64,000 bases of DNA, taken from the NCBI GenBank assembly GCA_019217005.1, contig JAHBNG010000075.1:1-64000 (forward strand), written 5' to 3'. The number at the start of each line of letters is the position of its first letter. Within the stretch, counting starts at the first letter, position 1. This document shows, in pieces, positions 55,141 through 64,000 of the stretch. The stretch comes from Chloroflexi bacterium TSY (GTDB lineage: Bacteria > Chloroflexota > Anaerolineae > Caldilineales > Caldilineaceae). A model generated the notes under the pieces. The model was not told the DNA's origin, searched no databases, and was given only the letters and a program-made list of their open reading frames with translations. The position numbers and the translations under genes were made by a program.

Positions 55141-56169
55141 TTAACCAAGCCTCGTTCGCAATGCCGCAATCAACCGAGCATCTGGTGCCGAATCTAACGT
55201 CTCCATTCGATGGTGGAGCGCACTCATATAGGTTTTGAGGACAATGTTGAAGTCTTGTAGGGCCAAATCAAGATTGAGAGGATGGATGGCTTTTTCATCC
55301 TCCATCCAGTCAAACATGGCTTCGGTCATGGCCGCCTGCCCCAGAATATCTTCATCGCCGTAGGTGTGCTCACCTGCTTCAATCTTCCCATCTTGACCAA
55401 TTTCCCAAGACCACATGGTCCAGTGAATGTAACCACGCGTGCCGTAAACCCCAACCCGCTTGTGGACATTGGTGCGTTCATCGCCAGGTAGGACGAATGG
55501 CGCGTTGGCACCGCAGCGAAGCGAGGCGCTGATCCCATTATCAAAGGTGAGCAACCCCACACATTGATCAGGCGCAAAGTGTTGGCGAGGCGTTTCTGCC
55601 AAACCCGTGACGCCAGATACTTGTCCCATAATGCTCGTGGGTTTGCCGGTTGGATTGAAGGCGTTGATGGCTTGTAGCGTGTGAGTCCCTTGATAAGCCA
55701 GGTTCATACGTGCGCTCGCATCGATAAAGCGAACTTCGCCAATTCCTCCATCCTGCACGATCTTCTGCATGGCCATTCGGCGGGGATGAAAGTGGAGTTG
55801 ATGATTAATGGCGATTTTGACCGAACTGGTTTTGGCAAATTCCTGAATAGCCATAAAATCTTCGCCCTGAATGGCCAGGGGCTTTTCAACAATGACTGAC
55901 GGGATGCCGATTTCTTCTGCGGCCTGAAAGACCTCCAATCGGACATCGGGCGGTGTGTTGACATGGACGAGATCGGGCTTCTCTTTCTCGAACATCTCTT
56001 TGTAATCAGTATAACGTGCGGCGACGCCATATTGATCACCAAATGCATCCAGATTCTCTCGTGTGCGGGTCGAAATGGCCGCAAGCTGACCACGTTTGAT
56101 GTGTTGATAGGCTTCAGCGTGACCGCGGGCGCGGCCACCGCTGACTGCGACGATGGCGCATTTATACAT
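55141..56169 (-). CDS. Gfo/Idh/MocA family oxidoreductase
   Basis: 342 residues. The N-terminal Rossmann fold begins CAIVAVSGGRARGHAEAY, has LVHVNTPPDVR and the signature VIVEKPLAI (EKP) near residue 98, where the Lys takes part in catalysis. The C-terminal alpha/beta domain includes FIDASARMNLAYQGTH and LRCGANAPF. NAD(P)-dependent sugar or inositol dehydrogenase; the substrate is not readable. It lies upstream of no close partner but shares strand with the ADH. Confidence 0.88.
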   Translation of the reverse strand: MYKCAIVAVSGGRARGHAEAYQHIKRGQLAAISTRTRENLDAFGDQYGVAARYTDYKEMFEKEKPDLVHVNTPPDVRLEVFQAAEEIGIPSVIVEKPLAIQGEDFMAIQEFAKTSSVKIAINHQLHFHPRRMAMQKIVQDGGIGEVRFIDASARMNLAYQGTHTLQAINAFNPTGKPTSIMGQVSGVTGLAETPRQHFAPDQCVGLLTFDNGISASLRCGANAPFVLPGDERTNVHKRVGVYGTRGYIHWTMWSWEIGQDGKIEAGEHTYGDEDILGQAAMTEAMFDWMEDEKAIHPLNLDLALQDFNIVLKTYMSALHHRMETLDSAPDARLIAALRTRLG

Positions 56170-56254
56170 GGGGTGTTCCTCCTGGGGTTTTGACGTGTTG
56201 CGTGTAGCGTATTGCGTGGTACCAGTTGATTATCTTAAATCCAAAATCGTGAAT

Positions 56255-57279
56255 TTACGTCCACGGTTTTAACAACACTTTTGCACATTCTCCACTAGCT
56301 TGGGTTTCCCATGCATCACCCACGTTATCGATGGGGAACTGATGGGTAATGAATTGATCGAGCTTATCGCTGCTTTTGGCAATCACGTCCATGATTTGGG
56401 GGGTATCTTTCATGTTATAGTGCCAGGAGCCGTAGAGATAGAGCCCTTTGCGGATCATGTCCGGGCTGATGTAGAGCGGAGTTTCGTTGCCGCCAGATTC
56501 ACCGACAAATGAGACGCTGCCTTTGCGACGGGTGCCATCAATGCAGAGGCGATGGGCAGCGGCGACACCGGAGCAATCGATGGAATGATCCACCCCGCGG
56601 CCATCGTGGGTGAGAGCCAAAACTTGCTGGAGCGCATCATCGTCGGTGGGATCGATCACGGCTTCGGCGCCTAGATCAAGCGCCTTTTGTGCTCGATACT
56701 TGTTAGAATCAACGCCGATGACGCGTGCACCGCGGTAGGTTCCGTTGATCACCCCACCCAAGCCAACTGGACCCAGCCCCGTGATCATGATTGTGTTGAA
56801 TGCGTTGATATCAGCTCGTTGCATTGCGCCAAAAGTGGGACCCAACCCACAGCAGGCCATTGATCCGTGCTCATAGGAGACGTCGTCTGGAATGGGAACC
56901 AAGAGCCAATCTTCTTTCAGCAAATATTGGGCCATGGTTGCGCTGCCATCGCGCGAACCATGCAACCGCTCAAAGTCTTTGCTATCCTGACAGTGGATAT
57001 ACTCACCCCCAAACAGTATGAACAGGCGCCACAGGCATTCTGGGGCATGACCGTTACGCGATCGCCGATTTTGACGCGTCCGGGTTGGGCCATTGCAACA
57101 ACTTCGCCGGCTGCTTCGTGGCCAAGCTGCTCAACTTGATGACCGCCTGTATAGGCCTTATATTCTGTACACATGGGGGCAACATGCACTTTGACCACAA
57201 CCCAATTCTCTTTTGGTTCTGGATCGGTTACATTGACAACATCGGCCTGTCGTTCACCGACAATCACTGCTTTTTTCAT
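56255..57279 (-). pseudogene. Zinc-dependent alcohol dehydrogenase (MDR), frameshifted
   Basis: Start at 57279: MKKAVIVGERQADVV, catalytic Cys in PMCTEYKAYTG, GHEAAGEV and the structural zinc CGACSYC. At a run of five C on the plus strand (57006-57010) the frame breaks; one more C gives GGEYIHCQDSKDFERLHGSRDG, supplying the last Cys. The second frame carries MITGLGPVGLGG, VIGVDSNKYR and DHSIDCSGV to 56255. With the repair it is a full ~342-residue MDR of threonine/sorbitol dehydrogenase type. It probably works with the Gfo/Idh enzyme in sugar-alcohol oxidation. Confidence 0.85.
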
Positions 57280-57317
57280 GCGTTGGTTCTCCTCATTGTA
57301 GGTTTAGTGAAATAGCC

Positions 57318-58268
57318 TTACTGGCAATCCTTATCGTTGTCTGATACCGTTTCTCGAATATTTTCGAAATGGCCAAAGTCTTCCGTGACAAAATCGAGAA
57401 TACGTTCCACCAAGGTGAGAGGTGCCTCGAGCATTGGACTATGCCCAACACCGCGCAGTACTTCAAGGTTGTTGGCACCTGGAATGGCGATTAGCATACG
57501 AGTTGTGTCGGCCCGGTCGATAATCTGATCAAGCTCTCCCCAAACGATGAGACAAGGCATCGACAAGGTCTCTGCATCGACAAAGCGATTCCATTGTCCC
57601 AATGCTTGGGCAATTGCTGTGAAAGCGGCCGGTGCCATTGCCTCAGCATCACGGGCAAATTCTTGAAAGCGATCGAGGTTCGCATAGTCATGCGAAGACA
57701 AATCCGCTGATTGTTCTGAGTAGAATGCTTCCACAAGCGATGGATCGACATATGTTGGCATGAGTAACGCCAGGCTTTTGGCTAGAAGAAGACGATCTGT
57801 TTTCATCTGATCGAGTAATACCAACGCCTCTAAGGGAGTGAAAATGCCTTCAATGGGGACACTATCAACAAGAGTGAGAGAACTCACTAGATGGGGGTAG
57901 GTGAGGGCAAATTCGATGACAATCGCGCCACCGCTGGCGTGGCCGACGAGATCAATTCCGCGCAGATTTAGCTTGCTGACAAAAGCATATAAGTCCTCGG
58001 CTTGTTCGGCGATTCCGTAGCCACTCTCTGTCTGTTCGCTAAGACCGCAGCCACGCAGATCCGGTGCCACGGCATAGATCTCTTCGGGCAATAAGAGCAT
58101 GAAGTCTTCCCACCAACGGCTTGTGGCAAAACTGCCATGGATAAGCAGCATGGGCGGAGCCTCCAGCTGCCCTTGATGGCGATAATGCATTGTTAAGTGA
58201 ACGGTTTTCGTGTAGTCAGAATTAATCGTAACGTTAAACCCTCCCCATTCTTTTTGATTCCTCCGCAT
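57318..58268 (-). CDS. Alpha/beta-hydrolase
   Basis: About 316 residues from the ATG at 58268; the frame is open further up but overlaps the neighbouring gene in another frame. The oxyanion strand LLIHGSFATSRWWEDF, nucleophile region IDLVGHASGGAIVIEFAL (GHASGG: the usual Ser of GxSxG at the position after Ala), the acid VWGELDQIIDRAD and the catalytic His in LRGVGHSPMLEAP are all in place. Serine hydrolase of unknown substrate, in a strand run of five catabolic genes. Confidence 0.82.
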   Translation of the reverse strand: MRRNQKEWGGFNVTINSDYTKTVHLTMHYRHQGQLEAPPMLLIHGSFATSRWWEDFMLLLPEEIYAVAPDLRGCGLSEQTESGYGIAEQAEDLYAFVSKLNLRGIDLVGHASGGAIVIEFALTYPHLVSSLTLVDSVPIEGIFTPLEALVLLDQMKTDRLLLAKSLALLMPTYVDPSLVEAFYSEQSADLSSHDYANLDRFQEFARDAEAMAPAAFTAIAQALGQWNRFVDAETLSMPCLIVWGELDQIIDRADTTRMLIAIPGANNLEVLRGVGHSPMLEAPLTLVERILDFVTEDFGHFENIRETVSDNDKDCQ

Positions 58269-58644
58269 CCAACGGGAGAAAGAGCAACAAGAGAACTGCA
58301 CCGGCGGCGAAAGGGTGAGGTCCCTCGACATAACCAACCTCTTCTTCGCCCAAGATCAAACCCGCCTGAATCACAACACCATCGGGTTCCACCCAACCAA
58401 TCGTACCACCTTCAAAGAGGCCATGGCTTGTCACAACCCCAGTGTCGGAAAAAAGACCCAGTTCGCGCTCGTCATGTTGCGTTTGTTGATAGATACGGTG
58501 GTTCTCATCGACGCGTCCGATGAGTGAACCATCCTGTGTTCCAGAACGCGCTCGATAGATTCGAAGGTCGGCGTCGATATAGCCAACCTGATCCTGACCA
58601 TATGGCGTTGATTTATAAATGATTGTCTTTGATTCTGCTGCCAT
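58234..58644 (-). CDS. Hypothetical protein with repeated Gly-Tyr/Val strands and C-terminal membrane segment
   Basis: 136 residues. About five short repeats of the pattern G-x-[VI]-[GD] (QVGYIDADLRIY, LIGRVDENHRIY, ELGLFSDTGVV, TIGWVEPDGVV, EVGYVEGPHPF) are followed by a hydrophobic stretch AAGAVLLLLFLPL. No known domain. It starts immediately after the amidohydrolase stop and overlaps the hydrolase, so it is part of that operon. Confidence 0.7.
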   Translation of the reverse strand: MAAESKTIIYKSTPYGQDQVGYIDADLRIYRARSGTQDGSLIGRVDENHRIYQQTQHDERELGLFSDTGVVTSHGLFEGGTIGWVEPDGVVIQAGLILGEEEVGYVEGPHPFAAGAVLLLLFLPLDAEESKRMGRV

Positions 58645-59592
58645 TTAGAGATACTGTACAAGCTGCTTTGTCCACTGATAGAGGCGTTGGCGCACCATAT
58701 CAATTCTTTGTTCGTTAGGCGGTGCAATGGCACGTGTCGCATACTGATCACCGACCAGAAGACCGCGATTGACCTCAATCATGATCCCGATCGGCTTTCT
58801 CACTCCATTGCTATTCGTGTAGTCACCATCAGCCCCTAAATTTAAATTTTTCCGCAGAATATAACTACCGCCAAATGGTGAATTCAGTAAGACGGTTGGA
58901 ATGGAGCGATCTTGTTCCGGTTCCAGTAATTTCATGTCATGAAAAAGTTCTTCAGCAATCTCAGCTGCTTTGCGGGCAAACCAAGGTGGACAACTTGTCC
59001 ACCCCCGATCTGGTTTGGGTTCGCCATGATGATCACCCATATTTGCAATACAAATTAGGGGTCTTGCTTGTCCTGCATCACGATAGGCAGTTGGTCCGTG
59101 TTGTGCCATATTGTGGCAATCAATTAACAAATTGACATCCTGAGCATGGGTTTGCAGAGCGACTTCAATTTGCTTGTGGTACGGTTGCCAATATCGTTCC
59201 ATTAGTTGGGTTTGGGTTTCGAATGAAAGGGGCTGTTTGTAAATCTGTTCTCCATAGCTTGTTTGGGTTTTGACTGGGCCATCTGACTTGCCCAGCCACT
59301 CCGGTGGTCGATTCACGTCGATCAGGGCACGTGCAATCGGCATCGAAATTGTTTCGAGGACTGCCTCTGTTTCGCCTACGCTGTTTTGTTTGGCATCGTT
59401 TTGTTTCGTATGCAAGTCGCTTGATCGATCGTATTTGGATTGATCAAAATCGAAGAGTTGATCCACCCAAAGATCACAATCATTATAGAGTGCCACATCT
59501 GTAACGGCTAATCGAGCTTCGACTTCGGATGGGACAGAGAGTCCTCCATGAGGGCGGCTTAAGATGACGGGTAATTGTCCATTTGAGTTCAT
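58645..59592 (-). CDS. N-formylglutamate amidohydrolase-like protein
   Basis: 315 residues. ILSRPHGGLSVP near the N-terminus supplies the first metal His, LIDVNRPPEW and LLIDCHNMAQHGP the next, with PFGGSYILRKN and IMIEVNRGL late. This matches the N-formylglutamate deformylase (HutG-like) superfamily of zinc amidohydrolases. A histidine-pathway role is not supported by the neighbours; another amide or ester is possible. It is the first gene of the minus-strand operon. Confidence 0.85.
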   Translation of the reverse strand: MNSNGQLPVILSRPHGGLSVPSEVEARLAVTDVALYNDCDLWVDQLFDFDQSKYDRSSDLHTKQNDAKQNSVGETEAVLETISMPIARALIDVNRPPEWLGKSDGPVKTQTSYGEQIYKQPLSFETQTQLMERYWQPYHKQIEVALQTHAQDVNLLIDCHNMAQHGPTAYRDAGQARPLICIANMGDHHGEPKPDRGWTSCPPWFARKAAEIAEELFHDMKLLEPEQDRSIPTVLLNSPFGGSYILRKNLNLGADGDYTNSNGVRKPIGIMIEVNRGLLVGDQYATRAIAPPNEQRIDMVRQRLYQWTKQLVQYL

Positions 59593-59784
59593 ATGTTGAG
59601 ATAAGTACCTTTAGTCTCATCATTTGTCCGATGAGCAATGTATTCGACAGTCAGATTGTAGCGTCAAGATTCGATCTAAGCCAAATCTTTGAAGACTGTA
59701 TTTTCAATTCAACGCTGTTCACGATTGCCCTACCATATATAGATGTTCAGCTACTGTTATTCCACGCAAAACAGAAGCTTGTCA

Positions 59785-59834
59785 GCATTTCAGCCGGTCA
59801 GCCAGAGAGCTGAGTCGCTGACTGGCTGAAATGC
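59785..59834. repeat. Hairpin GCATTTCAGCCgGTCAGC
   Basis: GCATTTCAGCCGGTCAGC and GCTGACTGGCTGAAATGC pair over 18 bp with one mismatch and a 14-base loop. It sits in the divergent gap 59593-60071, which otherwise shows no gene. Both flanking genes run away from it, so it is not a terminator of either. Confidence 0.6.
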
Positions 59835-60071
59835 CATCAACGACAGGAAAGGTTTTTCCTGAAAGGCTATCGTTACTGACGTTTGAAAAATTGCCTAAAA
59901 TATGGTACAACTCAGAGGCTATTTTATTGTGTCTTCTAGTTAATCAATCCGAGAAGCAAACTCCGGTTTTTTCAAGCAGAGTTTGGTGCAGCGCGCAGAT
60001 TATCCTCATGTCCAAACGCAAAGTCTTTATCGGGCAAATAGACCCAAATGAATTAGGAGGGGAGAGACAGA

Positions 60072-60584
60072 ATGTTGTCAGGGATTGTCTTACTGATATT
60101 AGGAATTATGATTGGTTGGATTATTGAATGGATGATCGATTGGCTCTATTGGCGTCGCAAAGATAATAGTGCATCAACTGCTAAGTTTGCATCGGATGCA
60201 GGCGTTACTTCATCAATCCAAGAGAGCGCTGTCGAACAGAGAATTGTGGAGCTCCAACGTGCCCTTGATGCCTCGCAACATGACAATGACGAATTACGTC
60301 GACAGCTCGTCACACTCCCGTCGGCTGAAGTTCAACCAACTCTTAGCGTAGAAACTGCTAAGAAAGATGATCTGACCCGCATTTATGGGATTGGACCTGT
60401 TTATGAAGGACGATTAAACGAATTTGGTATTCATACCTTTGCCGATTTGGCCAACGCGCCATTTGAGAAACTTCAAGAGATTATTGCCAGCGCAGACTGG
60501 AGCGCAGTCGACATTGCAAGCTGGCAAGATGAAGCAGCTAAACTAGATAAAGAGTCTCGCGATCCACAGGCAAAGGGAGCATAG
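60072..60584 (+). CDS. Membrane-anchored helix-hairpin-helix protein
   Basis: 170 residues, with a strong AGGAGGGGAGAGAC upstream. An N-terminal membrane helix (MLSGIVLLILGIMIGWIIEW) is followed by a coiled-coil-like charged stretch and a C-terminal DDLTRIYGIGPVYEGRLNEFGIHTFADLA, the HhH-type domain of the COG3743 predicted 5'-nuclease/ribosomal-L21-like group. It may bind DNA or another protein at the membrane. The next gene starts 5 bases later. Confidence 0.8.
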   Translation: MLSGIVLLILGIMIGWIIEWMIDWLYWRRKDNSASTAKFASDAGVTSSIQESAVEQRIVELQRALDASQHDNDELRRQLVTLPSAEVQPTLSVETAKKDDLTRIYGIGPVYEGRLNEFGIHTFADLANAPFEKLQEIIASADWSAVDIASWQDEAAKLDKESRDPQAKGA

Positions 60585-60589
60585 AGAAT

Positions 60590-63500
60590 ATGCTGCAAAA
60601 AAGAACTCCTGGAGAAATTCGTCGCTTCGATCGAATGAAGTTTGTTGTCCTCCTCTTGCTGGCTCTTGTACTCATTGCTCTCCTTCTCATACGCAGCTAT
60701 CGTGGCGAGCTACCACCGGAAGCAACGCCATCCGCCTTAGACTCTCTGACACCCGCTCCTACTTACACAGCCGAAGTGAGCGTCCTAAGTCCGGTACTTA
60801 TTTCACCTAACTCAGGAGCGCATATTCAAGCTGGAACCGTTGTTTTAACTGGTATCGGCAATCCAGGTTCTGATTTGGAATTATTGGATGGGGGCGAACA
60901 TCAGATCATTGTTCGTTCACTCGCAACCGACGATAGACCGACGTCTGATACAAGTGAGCCAGTTACATTGAATATTGTCGTGCCCACTGTACAGATTGTA
61001 TCACCGGCACTCGACCTGGAGATCCTACAAAGTCAACTTCTGAGTGGGCGTTTGCAACTCAGCGGGACTGGTCATCCGCTCACTGAGTTACACGTCTTTG
61101 CGAATGGCCGTGTGGTTGGTTCGACTACAGTGACGGAGAACGGCACTTGGTCGTTACAAACACTCATGTTGGATCCAGGAGACTATCAGCTGTCGCTACA
61201 CTCCGTTGATGAACAAGGGGAGGTTGTCGCGACGGCTACCTCTGTCCGAATCTTGTTGGCTGCTCGGGCACAGCTTGTTCTGCCGACCTCAACCGCTACC
61301 TTTGTTCCACCTGTGATTGATCTTGCCAGCTTTGATCAATTGACGATCAGCGATACAAGCACCATCAGTGGCAAGGGCGAGCCTGGTACACTTCTTGAAT
61401 TCCTATTGAATGATGAGGTCCTTTCGACAACGACTGTGTTGCCCGATGGGAGCTGGTCGGTGTTGATTACGCTCCCTGAACCGGGCGAGTACACGATTGA
61501 TGCTCGTACGCTCGATAATGAATCTACGATTGTTTCAATGGCGATTCCGGCCAACATTGAACGCATTACACCAACCCCCACATCAACTGCAACGCCTACG
61601 GATACACCAACTCCTTCTTTAACCCCAACCCGTACGAACACGCCAACTGCCACCCCAACACCGCTAGCTTTAACAATCGATTCGTTTGTGGTCCAACAGG
61701 TGGAGAATGGTAGTGAGCTTTCACTACAAGGGGCCGGCGAACCGGAATCGGAAGTACAAATTTTGGTTAATAATTCGATTGTCAGTACCACCACGATTGA
61801 TGTTGATGGTTTCTGGTCGACGATTACGCAATTAACTGACCCAGACCGGTATGATTTACAACTTCAGATTATCTATCCGAGTGGTGAGGCAAGAACGACA
61901 AATTTGCCGCTAGAATCTTTAACGTTCGCCGTTCCCTCGGAGACGCCTACACCAACTCCAACGCTAACCGTTCCGCCAACAATAACGCCATCGCGAACCC
62001 CAACGCCAATTGCGTTGATTATCGATTCATTCGTCGTGCGTCCGCTGTTGGACGGGAGCGAAGTGGAGTTAGAAGGGTCGGGTATCCCCGAGTCAGTGGT
62101 CCAAATTTTGGTAAACGATTCGGTGGTGAGCACGACAACAATCGATGTCAATGGTGGCTGGGAGGCAGTGGCTCAGTTTGATGCACCGGATAATTACGAA
62201 TTGTTGGTGCAGTCGATTGATCCAGAGGAAGAGATATCTAAAGCCCAAGTGCCACTACAATCCGTACTGCTTGCCATGCCATCCCCAACCAGAACGCCAA
62301 CGGAAACGCCAGAGCCAACGGAGACTCCCACCCTGGAACCAACGGAAACGCCAGAGCCAACAGCCACCCCGATTGTTTTCACCATCAATTCATTTGTGGT
62401 GCATCCTCTGTTGGATGGGAGCGAGGTGGAGCTAGAAGGGTCGGGTATCCCCGAGTCGGTGGTCCAAATTATGGTGAACGATTCGGTGGTGAGCACGACG
62501 ACAATCGATGCAGATGGCGAGTGGAATGCCGTGGCTCAGTTTGATGCACCTGATAATTATGAGTTGCTGGTAGAGTCGATTGATCCAGAAGGCAATGTGT
62601 CGTTGGCTCAACTGCCGCTCCAGTCTCTGCTGTTGGCTTTGCCATCCCCAACCAGAACGCCGACGGAAACGCCCGTTCCAACGGAGACTCCTACCCTGGA
62701 ACCAACGGATACGCCAGAGCCGACTGCCACCCCGATTGTTTTCACCATCAATTCATTCGTGGTGCACCCTCTATTGGATGGGAGCGAAGTGGAGTTAGAA
62801 GGGTCGGGTATCCCCGAGTCGGTGGTCCAAATTATGGTGAACGATTCAGTGGTGAGCACGACGACAATCGATGCAGATGGCGAATGGAATGCCGTAGCTC
62901 AATTCGATGCACCGGATAACTATGAGTTGTTGGTAGAGTCAGTTGATCCAGAGGGCAATGTGTCGTTGGCTCAACTGCCGCTCCAGTCTCTCATGTTGGC
63001 TTTGCCATCCCCAACCAGAACGCCAACGGAAACGCCAGAACCAACGGAGACTCCCACCCTGGAACCAACGGATACGCCAGAGCCGACTGCCACCCCGATT
63101 GTTTTCACCATCAATTCATTCGTGGTGCATCCTCTGTTGGATGGGAGCGAGGTGGAGCTAGAAGGGTCGGGCATCCCCGAATCAGTGGTCCAAATTATGG
63201 TGAACGATTCGGTGGTGAGCACGACGACAATCGATGTGGATGGTGAGTGGAATGCCGTGGCTCAGTTTGATGCGCCGGATAACTATGAGTTGTTGGTGGA
63301 GTCGATTGATCCAGAGGGCAATGTGTGGTTGGCCCAACTGCCGCTCCAGTCTCTGCTGTTGGCCATGCCATCCCCAACCAGAACGCCAACGGAAACGCCC
63401 GTTCCAACAGAGACTCCCACCCTGGAACCCACCGCCACATTGGAGCCAACGGCTACACCGATTGTCCCTGAGATCAGTACATTTTCTCTCAATACAGAAG

Positions 63501-64000
63501 GCGTTACAACCACGGTTATTTTCTCAGGAACAGGTGCACCCGCGTCTGCCGTGTCTTTCAATATCGATGACTCGTTGGCCAAGATGACAACGACGGATGA
63601 TGATGGCCACTGGTCAACATCGACAACTTTCTTGCCCGGTATCTATAAGGTCTACGTTGAGACCATCACAAAAGCGGAGGGCCAGCCGAGTATTAGGCAG
63701 GAGTCTGCTGCAATTGCTTTACGGATTGCGCCTCAGGCAACCGTTGCGCCGGATCCAACACCGAGTCCAACACCAATACCGCCACCTGTACCCGAGATCA
63801 GCGCATTCTCGCTGAACACGGAAGGTGTTACGACGACCGTTGTCTTCTCGGGAACGGGTGCGCCCGAGTCTGCCGTGTCTTTCAATATCGACGACTCGTT
63901 GGCCAAGATGACAACAACGGATGATGAAGGACAGTGGTCAACAGCAACAGCTTTCTTGCCAGGCACTTACAAGGTCCACGTTGAGGCCATCACAAAAGTG
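60590..64000 (+). CDS. Giant surface protein with tandem Ig-like repeats and PT linkers (3' end outside window)
   Basis: Open from the ATG at 60590 to the last base (1137 codons). A short cytoplasmic start and a membrane helix (FVVLLLLALVLIALLLI) are followed by six or more beta-rich modules of 108-121 residues, each with a core like GSGIPESVVQI, NDSVVSTTTIDADGEW and QFDAPDNYELLV, separated by (PT/PTET) linkers. Modules of this kind are extracellular stalks. Four are nearly identical (362 bp period, see 62010-63461) and two of a different type begin at 63470 and 63794. It looks like an Ig-like or CARDB/CBM-like adhesion stalk with a cargo domain probably further downstream. Confidence 0.85.
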   Translation, partial: MLQKRTPGEIRRFDRMKFVVLLLLALVLIALLLIRSYRGELPPEATPSALDSLTPAPTYTAEVSVLSPVLISPNSGAHIQAGTVVLTGIGNPGSDLELLDGGEHQIIVRSLATDDRPTSDTSEPVTLNIVVPTVQIVSPALDLEILQSQLLSGRLQLSGTGHPLTELHVFANGRVVGSTTVTENGTWSLQTLMLDPGDYQLSLHSVDEQGEVVATATSVRILLAARAQLVLPTSTATFVPPVIDLASFDQLTISDTSTISGKGEPGTLLEFLLNDEVLSTTTVLPDGSWSVLITLPEPGEYTIDARTLDNESTIVSMAIPANIERITPTPTSTATPTDTPTPSLTPTRTNTPTATPTPLALTIDSFVVQQVENGSELSLQGAGEPESEVQILVNNSIVSTTTIDVDGFWSTITQLTDPDRYDLQLQIIYPSGEARTTNLPLESLTFAVPSETPTPTPTLTVPPTITPSRTPTPIALIIDSFVVRPLLDGSEVELEGSGIPESVVQILVNDSVVSTTTIDVNGGWEAVAQFDAPDNYELLVQSIDPEEEISKAQVPLQSVLLAMPSPTRTPTETPEPTETPTLEPTETPEPTATPIVFTINSFVVHPLLDGSEVELEGSGIPESVVQIMVNDSVVSTTTIDADGEWNAVAQFDAPDNYELLVESIDPEGNVSLAQLPLQSLLLALPSPTRTPTETPVPTETPTLEPTDTPEPTATPIVFTINSFVVHPLLDGSEVELEGSGIPESVVQIMVNDSVVSTTTIDADGEWNAVAQFDAPDNYELLVESVDPEGNVSLAQLPLQSLMLALPSPTRTPTETPEPTETPTLEPTDTPEPTATPIVFTINSFVVHPLLDGSEVELEGSGIPESVVQIMVNDSVVSTTTIDVDGEWNAVAQFDAPDNYELLVESIDPEGNVWLAQLPLQSLLLAMPSPTRTPTETPVPTETPTLEPTATLEPTATPIVPEISTFSLNTEGVTTTVIFSGTGAPASAVSFNIDDSLAKMTTTDDDGHWSTSTTFLPGIYKVYVETITKAEGQPSIRQESAAIALRIAPQATVAPDPTPSPTPIPPPVPEISAFSLNTEGVTTTVVFSGTGAPESAVSFNIDDSLAKMTTTDDEGQWSTATAFLPGTYKVHVEAITKV
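62010..63461 (+). repeat. Four 363-bp tandem repeats inside the giant gene
   Basis: Matching points GGGAGCG recur at 62060, 62423, 62786 and 63149, exactly 363 bp apart. Each unit encodes one 121-residue Ig-like module plus its PTETP linker; differences are mostly synonymous. A repeat of this type is prone to copy-number change and assembly collapse. Confidence 0.9.

Noticed and set aside
61336..63966. Long minus-strand frames with Val/Gly-rich repeats opposite the giant gene
   Set aside because: They are the complement of the PT-linker repeats of the plus-strand gene, have no start signals, and repeat with the same 363-bp period.
1..64000. CRISPR arrays, tRNA or rRNA genes
   Set aside because: I looked for regularly spaced repeats and for conserved tRNA/rRNA strings and found none. 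The only regular repeats are coding (WD40, kelch, Ig-like units).

Overview
The window reads as accessory, catabolism-rich chromosome from a Gram-positive-type or Chloroflexota-like heterotroph. The best clues are Pro/Thr-rich 'TPTPT' linkers in secreted proteins, a protein ending in a YLPLL-type tail, a BTAD/NB-ARC/WD40 regulator, FHA/VWA proteins, and many phytanoyl-CoA-dioxygenase, enolase-superfamily and SDR genes. Caldilineae/Anaerolineae is my guess; no rRNA, tRNA or ribosomal protein gene is present to prove it.

Layout: 0-17 kb is sugar-acid/aromatic-acid type catabolism: two enolase-superfamily dehydratases, an NAD epimerase, a GalB-like/RraA-like overlapping pair, aldo-keto reductase, M28-like protein, two PhyH dioxygenases, 2-hydroxyacid dehydrogenase, and a beta-keto-acid cleavage enzyme with an SDR. 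At 17.5-19.0 kb an IS4-type element splits a ketopantoate-reductase-like gene. 19.8-28 kb holds an SDR, a 2-oxopentenoate-hydratase-like enzyme, two GT-C membrane glycosyltransferases, a DUF3179 lipoprotein with an in-frame TGA, and a UPF0261 protein. 28-34 kb holds an oligogalacturonate-lyase-like propeller, a YncE-like propeller, a PHP hydrolase, an EEP-fold enzyme and a third PhyH. 34-38 kb is a broken BTAD-NB-ARC-WD40 regulator. 39.5-43.7 kb is a decaying secreted metalloprotease and a CxxCH protein. 44-52 kb is an FHA/VWA/flavoprotein cluster, an XRE regulator and secreted proteins, thick with hairpin mini-elements. 52.6-55.1 kb is an ECF sigma factor whose anti-sigma gene is split by a second IS copy. 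55-60 kb is again catabolic (Gfo/Idh, zinc ADH, hydrolase, N-formylglutamate amidohydrolase-like). From 60.6 kb to the end runs one unfinished giant repeat protein.

Three things stand out. (1) The DUF3179 gene has TGA exactly at the first Cys of its CxxC motif, followed at bacterial-SECIS spacing by an 8-bp hairpin with a GUU loop: a selenoprotein candidate. (2) A near-identical palindromic operator, GAACAAAC-N5-GTTTGTTC with conserved flanks, precedes three separate catabolic genes, so a regulon can be read from the sequence. (3) Several families of small hairpin elements recur, some in promoters and one supplying a stop codon. Many genes carry single-base frameshifts; most can be repaired by adding one G to a G run, so some may be sequencing errors rather than true pseudogenes.
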